A stretch of 64,000 bases of DNA. It comes from Talaromyces rugulosus. Lineage: Eukaryota > Ascomycota > Eurotiomycetes > Eurotiales > Trichocomaceae. The stretch lies in the NCBI RefSeq assembly GCF_013368755.1, contig NC_049561.1:1302001-1366000 (forward strand), in the 5' to 3' direction. Of the stretch, positions 24,497-36,117 are shown piece after piece; position 1 is the stretch's first letter, and every line of letters begins with the position of its first letter. The notes under the pieces are model-generated. The model was not told the DNA's origin. It saw only the letters and a list, made by a program, of their open reading frames with translations, and searched no databases. The position numbers were made by a program, and so were the translations under genes.

Positions 24497-25879
24497 ATGG
24501 CAGGCTCGGGCGCGGGGTCACCAGCGTATCGAGCTGAAACGAATGATCCGAATCTGGATCAGCGAGTCAGCATCTCGTTCATTTTGATTGATACTTTTTT
24601 CCTGCTGGTGTTCTTCGCGAGCCGCTATTTCAACCCCAAGGCCGTGGGAGTCCCCATGGTCGTGTGTAATACGCTGTGCTATGTGCTTTGCATGGGGAGT
24701 GCAGCCACGGGAATCTGTGAGTCTTTTCCTTGTCTTCTCGCATGGGCCGTGGACGATTTGAGAATACGAATGAGGTGGAAAGCATTGAACATTGAGCATT
24801 TCCCAACGCTTGAGGAGAAGAAAAAAGAACGGCCAGATATGAAGCTTCAATGGCTTCAGTCAAGATGGGGAAATCCGATCAAGTGAATGAATAGGCACTA
24901 ACGCTCCATAAGTGATGGTTAAAATAGGCGGCGCAGGGCACCACGCTGATACCGTCCCAGTGAGCACCGTTGAGAACTGGCTGAAACTATCCAAAGTTCT
25001 CGAATTTACCTACACGCCCGCCATCATGTTCGCCAAACTTGCCGCTCTATTCCTCTACCACCAACTCTTCGAAGTCTCGAGTTACCGCCGCGTCATTATT
25101 GGCCTCGGCGTGATCATCATCCTTCAAGGCGTGATTTCCCTTATCCTAGCGTTTTCGATTTGCAGGCCTTTTAGGTACTTCTGGACCCAGGCGGTTGATA
25201 TTCACGATGGGAGTTGTGGAGACGTGATGCTTTTTTATAAGACCTATAGCATTCCGAGTCTGGTCACGGATGTGGTCATGGTGATACTCCCCTGGCCGAT
25301 TCTTCTCAAACTGCAAATGCCTACAACCGAAAAGATTGGCCTTTTTTTTACTTTTCTGGCTGCTTCGATGTAAGTTACACGTTCTCGGCCTATATTGAAG
25401 AAGGGGAGGAAAAGTTTATTGACAACGACCATAGGGGCATAATAACATGCGCGCTTCGCTTCTCCGTCTTCTTTACCACCCCGCTCTTCTCGGACCCAAC
25501 ATGGTACGCCTCGGGGGGTCCAATGATTTACGCCCTCATCGAACCCTCCATCTACATGATAGCTAGCATACTACCCACCACGCGGCATCTCTACCGGCGA
25601 GTCTACAGAAATGTGCAACGAGCTGCGCAGCTGCGTAGTGCGCAGAGCAACAGTGATGCCAATAACATTTCTCAATTGGCAGAACTCGGGCGTATCGGCA
25701 ACAGTGACACAGGCAGCCACAGAACCACACGACCTGTGGATGTCTGGGAGGTAGACGCAAATTCAAGTCAGGAGGAGCTAACGCTAAGAGAGTGGCATCA
25801 ATCCAGGCCAGCAGGCACTTCATCGCCGGGTACGCCAGAAGCGCGTTCTTTCGTGAGCAGTAAGATCACAAAATATTAG
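24497..25879 (+). CDS. Fungal rhodopsin-domain integral membrane protein (Pth11-like)
   Basis: Exons 24497-24716, 24913-25369 and 25435-25879 give 373 residues. Seven hydrophobic helices can be counted, with the hallmarks of the fungal 'rhodopsin domain' family: E-F-T-Y-T-P-A-I-M-F-A-K-L-A-A-L-F-L-Y in the middle, a conserved F-S-I-C-R-P-F-R-Y-F-W then D-G-S-C-G-D segment (extracellular Cys pair), D-V-V-M-V-I-L-P-W-P-I-L-L-K-L-Q-M and G-I-I-T-C-A-L-R-F. The C-terminal ~110 residues are cytosolic and hydrophilic. Relatives include Pth11-like candidate receptors and many uncharacterised genes, often near secondary metabolism loci; here there is no cluster. The extracellular CFEM domain of Pth11 is absent. 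The first intron is long (196 nt) and its boundary is the least certain part. Confidence 0.85.
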
Positions 25880-26313
25880 GCGTTTTATACGGATATTACA
25901 TAGCCTTGATGAATTGAAATGTATATAAAACAGTTCCAAGTACCTCAGAGTACTATTAAAATCTCTATTTTTAATACAGTAGATTATATTCTACTTCCCC
26001 CACGAAAGGCATCAATTGATGCAATCTATCATTGCAATCTTCTAGATGTCTCCGTATAATAATCCAAAAGTTAAAAAAAAAATAGGAAAATATGCTATTC
26101 AATTGAAGATAACCTGAGACATAATAGACTTACAGTTGCTAACATACAGAGAAAGTGAAGGTAAAAGAAAACTTAGGAAGGAATGCAAAACACACATCAA
26201 AACTCCAGCATAACGCATATATATCCTTCGAAATAGGAAATGCATGAAAAACAACCCCTTTTACTACTTTTTTTGTTTCTTTTTTTCTCTTGACAAGTGT
26301 TTTTTTTTTTTTT
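25880..26313. other. Convergent A/T-rich 3' spacer
   Basis: About 430 bp between the 7TM gene (+) and Erv46 (-). A/T-rich, ending in a 16-bp T tract (26300-26315) that on the minus strand follows the Erv46 stop codon immediately. No gene was seen. Confidence 0.55.
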
Positions 26314-27783
26314 TTAGTTCGAGTGAGATTTCTTCTTCACTCTCATCGCACCCTCGTACAAGAAGCGGTCTACTGCGGCAGCTACGGTCAAAGTACCACC
26401 GATAACAGCACAAACACCGGTCAAAAAGTTGGTAAAGGTCTTGGGGCGGTCTTCGCGGTTGATGACCTTCATAGGGGAGATGTCGTAGTTGAAGAAAACG
26501 CCAGGGATACCGCCCTGCGCGTGAATGCGTTCCTTATGGCCCTCGGCTGCGTCGTCGCCACCAGTGACAGATCGCTTGTGCGAAGTCACAGAGTATTGAT
26601 GCGTTTCAACACTGCCTGATGAGCCGTGTGCGGCGCCGTGCAGTCCCAGCGGCGTGCTCTCGTGGTCTTGATGGACCTCGCTGGATCGCTGGGAATCCCA
26701 TCCCAGGGGGAGATAGGAGGTCGAAACAACTTTGACGAAATACATGAAGTTGTAAGCTGGCTCGTCGCTCATCTGCTGCGTTCCATCTAGAGGGTTTGTG
26801 TGGTGGTGGTCTGTCCATTGCCAACGCTGCGAGACCTCGTCGGAGAGCTGAGGTCCGAATCTGAGCTGGTGAATGATGTGGCTCATGGTGTGCTTGTCAC
26901 TGCCTTCCAAGCTCCTGTCCAGATATGTCTCCAAGTCATGGGCATGGACGTTTCCACTGGTGAAAGAACGGCCGGGGGCGATGTGGAAGTTGCCAACCAC
27001 CTTGTTCACCCGGATATCACCCTCAATGCGGCAACCTTCTCGACGTTGCGCATCAATTTTGTCCGCGTAACCCTCCCGGAGACATTGTTCGATGTTGTCG
27101 CCCTTGCCAAAAGCCCATTGCTTCGCAGCGTATGCCTCTCGGACTTCATCGCAACTGTTGCAGCATCCTGGCTTTTTCGCATTCTCTGGCGCTGGTGCTC
27201 CTCCACATTCTCCACAATATTCGGGATCAAGGTGTACAGCGACTTCGTTCTTTGCGTGCCTGAAGAAATAGAACAATCCGTCAGTATAAAGAAGACACGT
27301 GCCTTTCTAGGCGATTGGGCGCATGTAGGTCTCCAAACTCACAGTTCAAGTTTCTCAACGTCTATAACTCGGCCACCTTCAGCAGCCGAGCTCAAGCGCA
27401 CCTTGTTCACACCGTGGGCAACTCCAACTTGTTGCTCGCCAGAAACGTCCATGACGTCTAGTGTCAAGAGCTCGCATGGCAATCTGGGGAAGGTCATGTT
27501 CAAATGAATCTCCATTCTCTCCCCTAAAAGAAAACCAAGCCATTGTATTAGCCATATGCCATGCATTGTTCTGGTACATTTTCATTATACCTCGTGACTT
27601 GTCCACAATCAATTCGGGGAGGACAACCACCCTGCGGTAATCTGCCCATTCACCCCATACCAACCAAAAAATAATGAGCAATGAAGCCAAGGTAACAACG
27701 CCGCCAGATGTCGTTCTGACACGAGCATCCTCGACCGTCTTTGCGAAGGCATCGAGCCTTGTGAACCGCGATTTGCCAGCCAT
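26314..27783 (-). CDS. erv46: ER-Golgi vesicle cargo receptor Erv46 (ERGIC3)
   Basis: Exons 27783-27591, 27523-27343 and 27259-26314 give 439 residues. The N terminus FTRLDAFAKTVEDARVRTTSGG precedes a transmembrane segment (LASLLIIFWLVWGEWADY) and the lumenal motif VDKSRGERMEIHLNMTFPRLPC, formed across intron 1. The Cys-rich YCGECGGA..GCCNSCDEVREAY block, the R-x-x-G-C-R-I-E-G-D-I-R-V-N-K-V-V-G-N-F-H-I-A-P-G-R-S-F segment and the second transmembrane helix (FTNFLTGVCAVIGGTLTVAAAVDRFLY) are all diagnostic. Erv46 pairs with Erv41 to retrieve non-HDEL ER residents in COPI/COPII vesicles. The C terminus carries the basic cytosolic tail RVKKKSHSN. The stop codon is followed directly by an A tract on this strand. 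Confidence 0.96.
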
Positions 27784-28495
27784 TGCGGTGATCGGCGTCC
27801 AAGAGAGTGTAAATGAATGGAAATGACACGAAAGCACCACCAAGCTCCTGCGATGAGGGCTTCTGGACGGGAGTATTCACAAATCACAGATCATGCGAAT
27901 GCTACCCAGGGCGACACTAAATGCACGCGAAAGGAGCGACGGAAGAATTGGAAGAATTATGCATGACCGAGATCTGGCCAGCTTGCAATATAGCCTTTAA
28001 TGCTGTATTCGGAAGGCGGCCACTGGATGCCCCACATAGGCCATATCAGGACTAGCGGCCGGTATGGTCACGTGCGGCGTGTTTCTGCCTACAACGTCAC
28101 CGGTGCAGAGACCGCCGTTAGCAAAGATTTGCCTGCTGCTTTTCCTCTCAACACGCTCCTCGTGGAATCTTACAAATCCTACAACTTTCACGCATTCAGT
28201 CGTTTCAGCATTGGTTTCATGCCTTTATATTCACTTTGAGCTATACAAAGGACGCTTCCTCGATCTCTGTTCTATGAAAGAATTTTGACCTGAAAGGAGT
28301 TTCAGCAGCGGACCTCCCAGCCGAGCAGCAGATCGATCTTCCAACGCAACTCCACATCTTGTCTCTCATTTCAACTTTGATTCGTCTCAGCTCAAAGTTT
28401 ACGCTGGTCACACTCTTTGTCACTCGACGCGCCTGCGCAGTCTGCAAACGTCGATAGCTAAACATAGCTTTTTTTGTCGTTTACCACACCCGACT
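27784..28495. promoter_or_regulatory. Divergent promoter Erv46/Mex67
   Basis: 712 bp head-to-head spacer. A TCACGTGC element lies near 28066 and a T-rich stretch sits just before the Mex67 start. No additional gene was seen. Confidence 0.45.
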
Positions 28496-30699
28496 ATGCC
28501 TATGTTGGGCGTGTCCTCTCGAAATACATCAAATATGGCTAGGACCAAGGTCTCTCAAACTCGCTCCAGCACGTCGCGGGGTGGTATTCGCAAACGCACT
28601 GCTACACGAGCCGATCGGGACGGAGACTTAGACATGGCTGGACCTGACAGAGGCCGTGGAGGGAAACGAGGCCGCGGACGCGGTGGCCAGCCTCAACCGC
28701 GTGATGGGCTTAGGTCAAACCTCAACCAAGATCGCATCAAGAAAGCCATGGAGGGAGGTGGTGCGAGTACTCAGGCAACTTTCCGACAAAGTGGCAACAA
28801 ACCCCCACTGGAAGAGATCAGCATTACCGGATGGAAATTGAGCAAGGCCGCAACGAATGCAGACGGAGGTGTCAGAAGCACCGTTGACTGGCTCGAGAAA
28901 AAACTTACTTCCAACAAGCCCGGACGCAAAAACATTATCAAGGTATGTGCAACATCAGCGTTGGCGGTCACCAATGCAGTATCCGTACGGCGTCCTAGAT
29001 TTCGGAGTGCGCTTCTCGTTTCATAACGAAAAATATTCTCTTTCAAGCGACATACGATAATTTCCAGGCCATATTGCGTATACACTTGGGTGACTGCAAT
29101 ATACGAACTCTTTCACGCCTTACTAACGTTCACTAGCACCGCGTTGAAGGGGACGCAATTATAGTATCTGTTCGCCCGGAGGTTTTGGACAGGATGCTCC
29201 ATTTCAACAACTTCACATTTGCTGGAGCGTTACTCACGGTTGAGAAATACGAAAACGGGTCCTCAGTCTCTACAGAGGATATGAAGGGGAGGCTCAAGGC
29301 TTTCTTGGCCAATCGGTTCATTGCAAGCGGCAAGATTCTTAATCTGCAGGGTTTATCTGCCGATCCTATTCTTAGGGAAATAGGACTGTTTCACAGCCCT
29401 ACTACTGAGTCCAAATTTTATCAAGCTTTGATGAAAGTCTGGAGTTTGGAATTCCCGACACAACTAGCAAGCCAAGAAGCAGTCGTCAATCTCAGTCTTG
29501 CGAACAACGCGCTTTCTAGTATTCAACCTATCACCGTTCTTTCCCAGAATTTTCCAAACCTCAAGGCTCTCGACCTCTCCAACAATAACTTCCAGGATGA
29601 CAAGGGTCTTGGTGGATGGCGATGGAAATTCCGTCAGTTGGAGTTTTTGGATCTCAGCAACAACCCGATCAGTTTCACTCCAAATTTCAAGGAGACCATG
29701 ATGAAATGGTATCCTAAACTGAAGACTCTCAACCATGTCCAGGTTCGCACCGACGAAGAAGTGGCTGCTCAAAGCCGAGCCCCTATCCCGGTCCAAGCAC
29801 CTTTCTTTCAAGACGAAGGAAGTATTGCCGAGAACTTTATCCGAAAATTCTTCCTTGGATTTGATGGAGATCGAAATGCCACCATCAACGCCTATTATGA
29901 CAACAGCTCAGCATTCTCATACAACGTCAATCCTGCCGCGCCGCGGGCTGCTCAAGACAGCACAGCAACATCGGGATGGGAAAACTGGATAAAAAACAGC
30001 CGCAATTTGAAAAAGATCAACCATCTTGGGCCTAGGATGAGCCGTATGTTTGTCGGCTCTGAGAGCATCCGCGAAATTTGGAACATCATGCCGAAAACTC
30101 AACACCCTGGCATTGACCAAGCAACCCAATGGCTCTTCGAATGCCATTTGATACCTTGCCTTCCGGACGTTACTGGACAGAGTACATCTGGTGTTGGGGG
30201 CTTACTTGTCATGATTCACGGGCAATTCGACGAACTGGCGGGCACAAAGGTGGAAACTCGCAGCTTTGACCGAACTTTTATACTCGGCCCAAGCACTGGT
30301 CCTGAAAATGTCCGAGTGATCAGCGACATGCTCACTCTCAGAACTTACGGTGGATCCAGTGCATGGGATGCTGGAGTTCAAATGGCCCCTTCACCCGCAG
30401 CTGCCGCTCAGCCTGTCCATCCAGAAGCACCGCAGGGTTATGGTGCTCCAGCACCGGGAAAGTCAGACATTCAAGTTCAGCAAGAACAGCTTATTTTGCA
30501 GCTGAGCTTTAATACCAAATTGAAACTGGAATTTGCACAGCAAGCATTGCTGCAGCATAATTGGAATATTGAGGGGGCATTGAAGGCCTTTGAAGAATCC
30601 AAGGTAAGGAGCGGTGCATGTTTTAAGACGAGGGCAATAGACTGACGAAATCCACAGGCCAACAACCAGATCCCAGCCGAGGCGTGGGTTGTTGTTTAA
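28496..30699 (+). CDS. mex67: mRNA export receptor Mex67 (TAP/NXF1)
   Basis: Exons 28496-28942, 29137-30603 and 30658-30699 give 651 residues. Domain order is typical: an N-terminal Arg/Gly-rich RNA-binding stretch (GRGGKRGRGRGGQ), a degenerate RRM region, leucine-rich repeats (VVNLSLANNALSSI, NLKALDLSNNNF, QLEFLDLSNNPI), an NTF2-like domain (FIRKFFLGFDGDRNATINAYYD through ISDMLTLRTY) that binds Mtr2, and a C-terminal TAP/UBA domain. The UBA ends across the last intron: NWNIEGALKAFEESK then ANNQIPAEAW. With Mtr2 it carries mRNPs through FG-nucleoporins. The last exon has only 42 nt. The start could also be the in-frame ATGs at 28502 or 28535; the first ATG was taken. Confidence 0.95.
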
Positions 30700-31292
30700 T
30701 CTTGGCAGTTGTCTGACATCTGAATTACTGTTTAGACCTTTTGTTTCTCCTTTTCTATGGCTTTTATTATTTTTGAGCTAATCTATGTTTGGCGCAACGG
30801 CGTTTGAATCTGGCCTTGTATAAATTTATATGTTGCATGATGATGAACTAGCATAGGTTGGGGAGCTTGTGGTTTTATTTTCTTCTCCTATTCACATGTA
30901 TTACTTAGCAGTTAGCTATAGCGCAAAGTATCACACGGAGCGCTTCAACACCACAATATTCTGTCTGTAGTTAAGGAATACTTGTATGTTCATTTTGTTA
31001 GGGAGTACTAGAAATTTGAAACAAAGGTGAAAAAATTTTTCAAGCAAAAAAAAACCCAATAGGTTGTTCTTTCCCCGTATTATTGTAGAGAAGCCGCAGT
31101 GACGACAAGGTGGCCGCGCACTAGTCGCGAACCGCCACGGTCTGAGAAGCTCCTCCAAACCAGCTCGACTCAATCACCCCGTCCATAATCAGCCATCAAA
31201 TGTCGCCACGCCCATAACTTTCTGCATATACCTCTAGCCGATGTGCAATTAGCATATGGCAAGACCACACTTGACCCGTACACATCTGTCAA
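30700..31292. other. Spacer Mex67 to Vps53
   Basis: About 590 bp between tandem plus-strand genes. T-rich 3' flank, then a short promoter. No gene was recognised. Confidence 0.5.
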
Positions 31293-34013
31293 ATGTCCAC
31301 TGCCATCCACATGAACGCCAACGAAGCGTCGAATTTAGACCATTTAGATGCAGGTCAGTACATGTACTATCCCCCACCATTTATTTAGCTATATTTTAAC
31401 TATCGAATTGTACAGTCGATTATGACCCCATCACGCATTTGAACGCAATCTTCTCCCACCCTTCGACTCTCTCCTCAGTATCACAGACCTCCGAGATCCT
31501 CCGTGTTTACCAGAACGATCTAGACAATGACATCGCACAGCTGGTAGAGGAGCAGGTTACTTCCAATGCCGATAGCGTGCAGCGCATCCAGGCCGCGAAG
31601 GCGGACCTGGCCGAGCTGTTCAAGAAGATCAACGATGTACGAGAACGAGCGTCGCGAACCGAGCAAGCGATCATGGACATGACGGCGGATATAAAGCAAC
31701 TGGACAGCGCAAAGAAAAACCTCACCCTGTCCATGACGGCATTGAAGCGCTTGCAAATGCTGACGACAGCATATGAACAGCTACGGGCACTGGCGAAAAC
31801 ACGGCAGTATCGCGATTGTGCACAGCTTCTTCAAGCAGTTATCCAGCTCATGGCACACTTCAAGTCTTATAGATCGATCGATCAAATAGCGACTTTGAGT
31901 AGGAATGTGGCCGATATTCAACGCGAACTATTGGAGCAAATCTGTGAAGATTTTGAGATAACTTTCGCCAAGGGCGAGGTGGTGCAAAGACGAGGTGTAC
32001 TCTCCGAGGCCTGTCTCGTTATGGATGCATTGGGTGAAAATGCGCGATCCAGGCTTACAACTTGGTACTGCAACACGCAACTTCGAGAATATCGTCAGGT
32101 GTTTCGGGGTAACGAGGAAGCTGGGTCTTTGGACAATATTTCTCGTCGTTACTCTTGGTTCAGAAGAATGATGAAGACATACGATGATGAGCACGCTGCT
32201 ATCTTTCCTACGTCCTGGAGAGTCAATGAGGTATTGGCGAATGCTTTCTGTGAAGGCACGCGCGATGACTTTAAAGGTATTCTCTCCAGATCCGTGCGAA
32301 GTGGGCAGACTTTCGACGTCAATCTCTTGCTTTCTTGTCTACAAGAAACTCTCGATTTTGAGCATTCTCTTGATAAGCGGTTTTCGACTACGTCTCGGCC
32401 TTCAACCGATACGATTGCATCATCTACAGCGGAGTCCGCCGTGTTCACACAAGTAATATCTGAAGCCTTTGAGCCTTATCTAGGTGTCTGGGTTGACGCA
32501 CAAGACAAACAGCTGGCGAGTCTGCTACCGAAATATCGACAGCAACCACTCAAGCGAGATGATGATGAATTTCACGCCCAACTTGTCATTCCTTCATCTA
32601 CAGAGCTTTTCACTTTCTACAGACATTCACTCGCACAGTGCGCAAAACTCTCAACCAGCAGTAGCTTGGCTGAATTGTCAAAAGTATTCGCAAGATATTT
32701 AGATCAATACGCGCAGCAGGTGCTTCTCACTTATATTAGCGAGCGCCCAACAGGACAAACGCCGTCAAAGGTTCCATCTATTGAAGATCTTATCTTGGTT
32801 CTGAACACGGCAGACTATTGCTATACGACCTGCAACCAATTAGAGGAAAAGATCAAAGGGCGGATAGACGAAAGTCTCAAGAATACTGTCGATTTCGAGA
32901 GCCAGGCCGATACTTTCATGGGCATTGCTAGCGCAGCAGTTCGTGGATTGGTCCGGAAAGTTGAAGTTGAGCTAGAACCTTGCTGGCGTGAGATGCGAAA
33001 TTCTCCATGGAGCAAGCTTGAGAATGCCGGCGACCAAAGCTCGTATGTGGCAGAGTTGCTTTCCAAGACCAAGTCCAAAGCAGAGGACATTCTTCAGCTC
33101 CTTCACAAGCAACAGTATGCGCGCGCGTTTGGTGATAACATCGTGGAATTCATCTCGAATAGTTTCACAAGCACAGTTTATCAATGTCGCCCTGTCTCAG
33201 AAACAGGCGCGGAACAGGTAATTCCAACACTGGATAAAATCCAAAAATATCTAAAGCTAACCCATGTCTTAGATGTTACTCGACCTTTATACTTTAAAGA
33301 GTGGATTGACGTCGCTGCTGCCCTCTGCACCTGCTGGCTTTGTGAAGAGAGTCAACAACAGCTTCGCCAAAGTTGATACCCTCCTCAAAACCATACAGGT
33401 CCGACCTTCACCGCCAGAAGCCCTGGTCCAGGCATATCTTATTCAAATCGCGGACCGAAACGAAGTGAACTTCCGGCGGGTCCTCGAGATTAAAGGCATT
33501 CGCTCCAAGCAGGAACAGGGTCCTCTTGTAGAACTGTTCAATTTGCATAGAGCTTCTGACAGACATGCTCCAAGTCTACAACAAAGCAACCCTGTATTTT
33601 CACTCTTCCACATCTCGCCGACTGCGTCCGGACCAGCAACTGGTTCGGCCGTGTCTCACGGGTTGAGTAACCTGGGCTCAACCGCTACAGCATCGATGGG
33701 TGGGCCAAGCCGCTTCGACCCAAGCATACTCGGCTCAGCCATTATTTCAGCAGCGAGAGACGGCGTCGACCGACTTCCACTTGGGTCTGGCGGTGCTGTT
33801 GGAGCTGGTGGTTCTCATGCTGGTTCTGGATCGGCCTCGCCAGCTCCGACATTATCTGGCCAACGCTTGACAGGCGATAACTTTGATGGCGGTCCCCCTT
33901 CAAGCTCGAACAATCTCAATGATAACCTCAGGAATCTCGGCAAGTTTTTCCGTCGAGATCTGGGCGGGTTTGGGGGGAGGTTTGGTCGTGCTGCAGAAGA
34001 TTCTAATCGGTAG
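31293..34013 (+). CDS. vps53: GARP complex subunit Vps53
   Basis: Exons 31293-31353, 31416-33217 and 33273-34013 encode 867 residues. The start V-D-Y-D-P-I-T-H-L-N-A-I-F then a long coiled coil (residues ~45-125), and the very conserved block T-A-Y-E-Q-L-R-A-L-A-K-T-R-Q-Y-R-D-C then LLQAVIQLMAHFKSYRSIDQIATLSRNV identify Vps53. The C-terminal third has the helical-bundle region (LLDLYTLKSGLTSLLPS..FVKRVNNSFAKVDTLLK) and ends in a Gly/Ser-rich tail. GARP (Vps51-54) tethers endosome-derived vesicles at the trans-Golgi network. The 55-nt second intron contains a clear AGCTAAC branch site; without splicing the frame is lost. Confidence 0.94.
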
Positions 34014-34669
34014 ATAGTTGGACAATTGGATAGTCATTTTACGTATATACTTTGGGGGTTTGATTCAGTAGTTCTATACAGGTATTTCACATTAACTATC
34101 TATGGAATTACACTCAGCATGCTGTGCAACACTACTTATGTACTACGGCTATATCACTCGTGTATAATTGTAAACCAAATGAGTTCGCTCGAGATAGGGT
34201 GAAGATATCGAGCTACATCATACCGCGGTAGAGTTGCTGCACTCCTATAGGAAACTTTTCTAAATTAGCATGCTTTCAAACAAATGATGAAGAAAACAAA
34301 AAAAGTGAAAATAGAAATGAATGGGCGTCAGCAAAAAATTAGAGTGTTGTTGTTGCTTTTAAATCGTCATAGCTGCAAGAGCAGCTAAGGGTTAAAAAGG
34401 TATCATCATTCGCCATGAATGGAGTGTAGTGTTGAGACAGATGCAGTGAAAAATAAAGAAATAATAAACGTACCTTGTGAGCTATACAGAATTTCATTCT
34501 GAATGCTGGCTCTACGTGATGTTAGGATGAGACCATGTTTCATAGCAACATCGCTTTTCTCTCATAAGACTGTTCATTCGATAACCTATAAAAGTGTCGA
34601 AATGCTTGATGTAACCTATTTTCAGGACATGACATTCGTATCACGTATAAATATAAGCCGTTGAACTGT
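34014..34669. other. Convergent 3' spacer Vps53/P0
   Basis: About 650 bp of A/T-rich sequence between converging genes. No gene, tRNA or notable repeat was recognised. Confidence 0.5.
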
Positions 34670-35732
34670 TTAGTCGAAGAGACCACCGAATCCTGTATTG
34701 CGAGTTAATACGGTTATGTTTATTATCAAAAATAGAACGACAGTCACTTACCACCCTCGTCACTCTCCTCCTCCTCTTCTTCCTCCTCCTTGGCAGCTGG
34801 GGCAGCACCGCCGTCAGTGGCGGCGGCGGCAGCAGCAGGAGCAGCGGCGGCGTAAGCGTCAGGGTTGGCGATACGGTCCTTAAGCTCCTCGATCTCAGGC
34901 CAGCTGATTTCAGTTTCAATAGCAATGGCCAGGACCTTCTTGTAGGTGTTGACAACCGAGTGCAAAACGGATGGCACGGTAGGGAAGTTGGCGGCCAAAG
35001 AGATGGAAGCAATGGTGTTGGCAGCAATGCTGAGGGCCTTGAGGAGTTGCTCATCCTCGATGTCCAAAACATCGGCACCGAAGGTCTGACCATCATCGTA
35101 GATCTGAGTAATGGACATACCGTAGGTGAACGGAGAGATGTTCAACATGTTAAGAAGGGTGGCCTCGGAGGCACCGACCTTGGCACCAGCCTCAACGAGC
35201 TTCAAGTCGGAGGTAATTTCAATGGTACCACGAGCAATCTTGGTGGGGACACCGAGAGCCTGGAAGAAAGATGTCTTACCAGGTTCCATACCAGTGTTTC
35301 CGGCAGGAATGAAGACATCGAGAGGGGCGACGGCACCAGCACGAGCAGGGGCGGCGACACGGTTGGCCAGAATCTTTTCACGGATAGCCTTCAAGTCGGC
35401 GTTGGTGAAGATGAAACCAACGTTGCCTATACAAATGATCCATGTCAGAACGGGAACCCCTTGAATGGTATCGAAAATGGAAACAAACCTCTGACGAAAG
35501 GCAGGAGACGTTCGTACTCGGGGTTGTCGTTGACAAAACCCTTAAGAGCACGGCGGACCATGGTGTTCTTGCCCATAAGGACAACACCCTCGCCACGGAG
35601 ACTCACACGAATCTCGTGCATCTGCTGGGAGCTGACATTGTCGACGGAGACGATGAAAATAGTCTTGTACTCGTCAAGAAGCCCCTTGAGCTTATCGAAG
35701 TAAGCGGACTTGGTAGCGGATTTGCCCCCCAT
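34670..35732 (-). CDS. rpp0: 60S acidic ribosomal protein P0 (uL10)
   Basis: Exons 35732-35489, 35426-34752 and 34692-34670 give 313 residues. The N terminus [15 protein letters not shown], the rRNA-binding domain ([53 protein letters not shown]) and the Ala-rich hinge are characteristic. The stalk end S-D-E-G-G-F-G-G-L-F-D, which recruits elongation factors to the GTPase-associated centre, is completed only by the 23-nt last exon (FGGLFD). Without that exon the protein would lack its functional tip. Codon use is strongly biased to C-ending codons, as expected for a highly expressed gene. Confidence 0.97.
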
Positions 35733-36117
35733 TTCTTCTTGATTTCTGTGAAGAGAGGATGTTTAAGGGCAAATGGAGAGAATTGCGATGTGTTGATGTC
35801 TCTTCGGACGGTTGATGGTGTGAAGATTAGAAAATGTGTGCGCGACTCGGGAAAAACTGTGGTTCGGCTAAGTCGCCCCACTTGGAGCTGCTGTCCAATC
35901 AGCGCCCGGAGGCGCCCATCACCGCAAAAAGATTCCATCGTCGTTTTGTGTCTGGCGATTTCTTTTGCGATGCTGAGTTTTTGCGCTTTAATGTTCCTGG
36001 TCCAGTGAACATCTTCCGGACGAGCATCCACCATTTCTGCTACACCGCATTCTAGTTCTACAGTAGATTTGGCTACGCAAATTGCCCCTCAATCGCGAGA
36101 TATTGGCGATTACTATC
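35733..36117. promoter_or_regulatory. Divergent promoter P0/TRM82 with CCAAT box
   Basis: 385 bp between head-to-head genes. A CCAATCAG element at 35895-35902 matches the fungal CCAAT-binding complex core and is suitably placed for either gene. The P0 5' UTR lies on the left side. Confidence 0.5.

Noticed and set aside
26800..27507. 235-codon ORF opposite Erv46
   Set aside because: Covers the antisense of all conserved Erv46 motifs and crosses an Erv46 intron; no independent signature.
34960..35703. 247-codon ORF opposite P0
   Set aside because: Antisense shadow of a highly codon-biased ribosomal protein gene.
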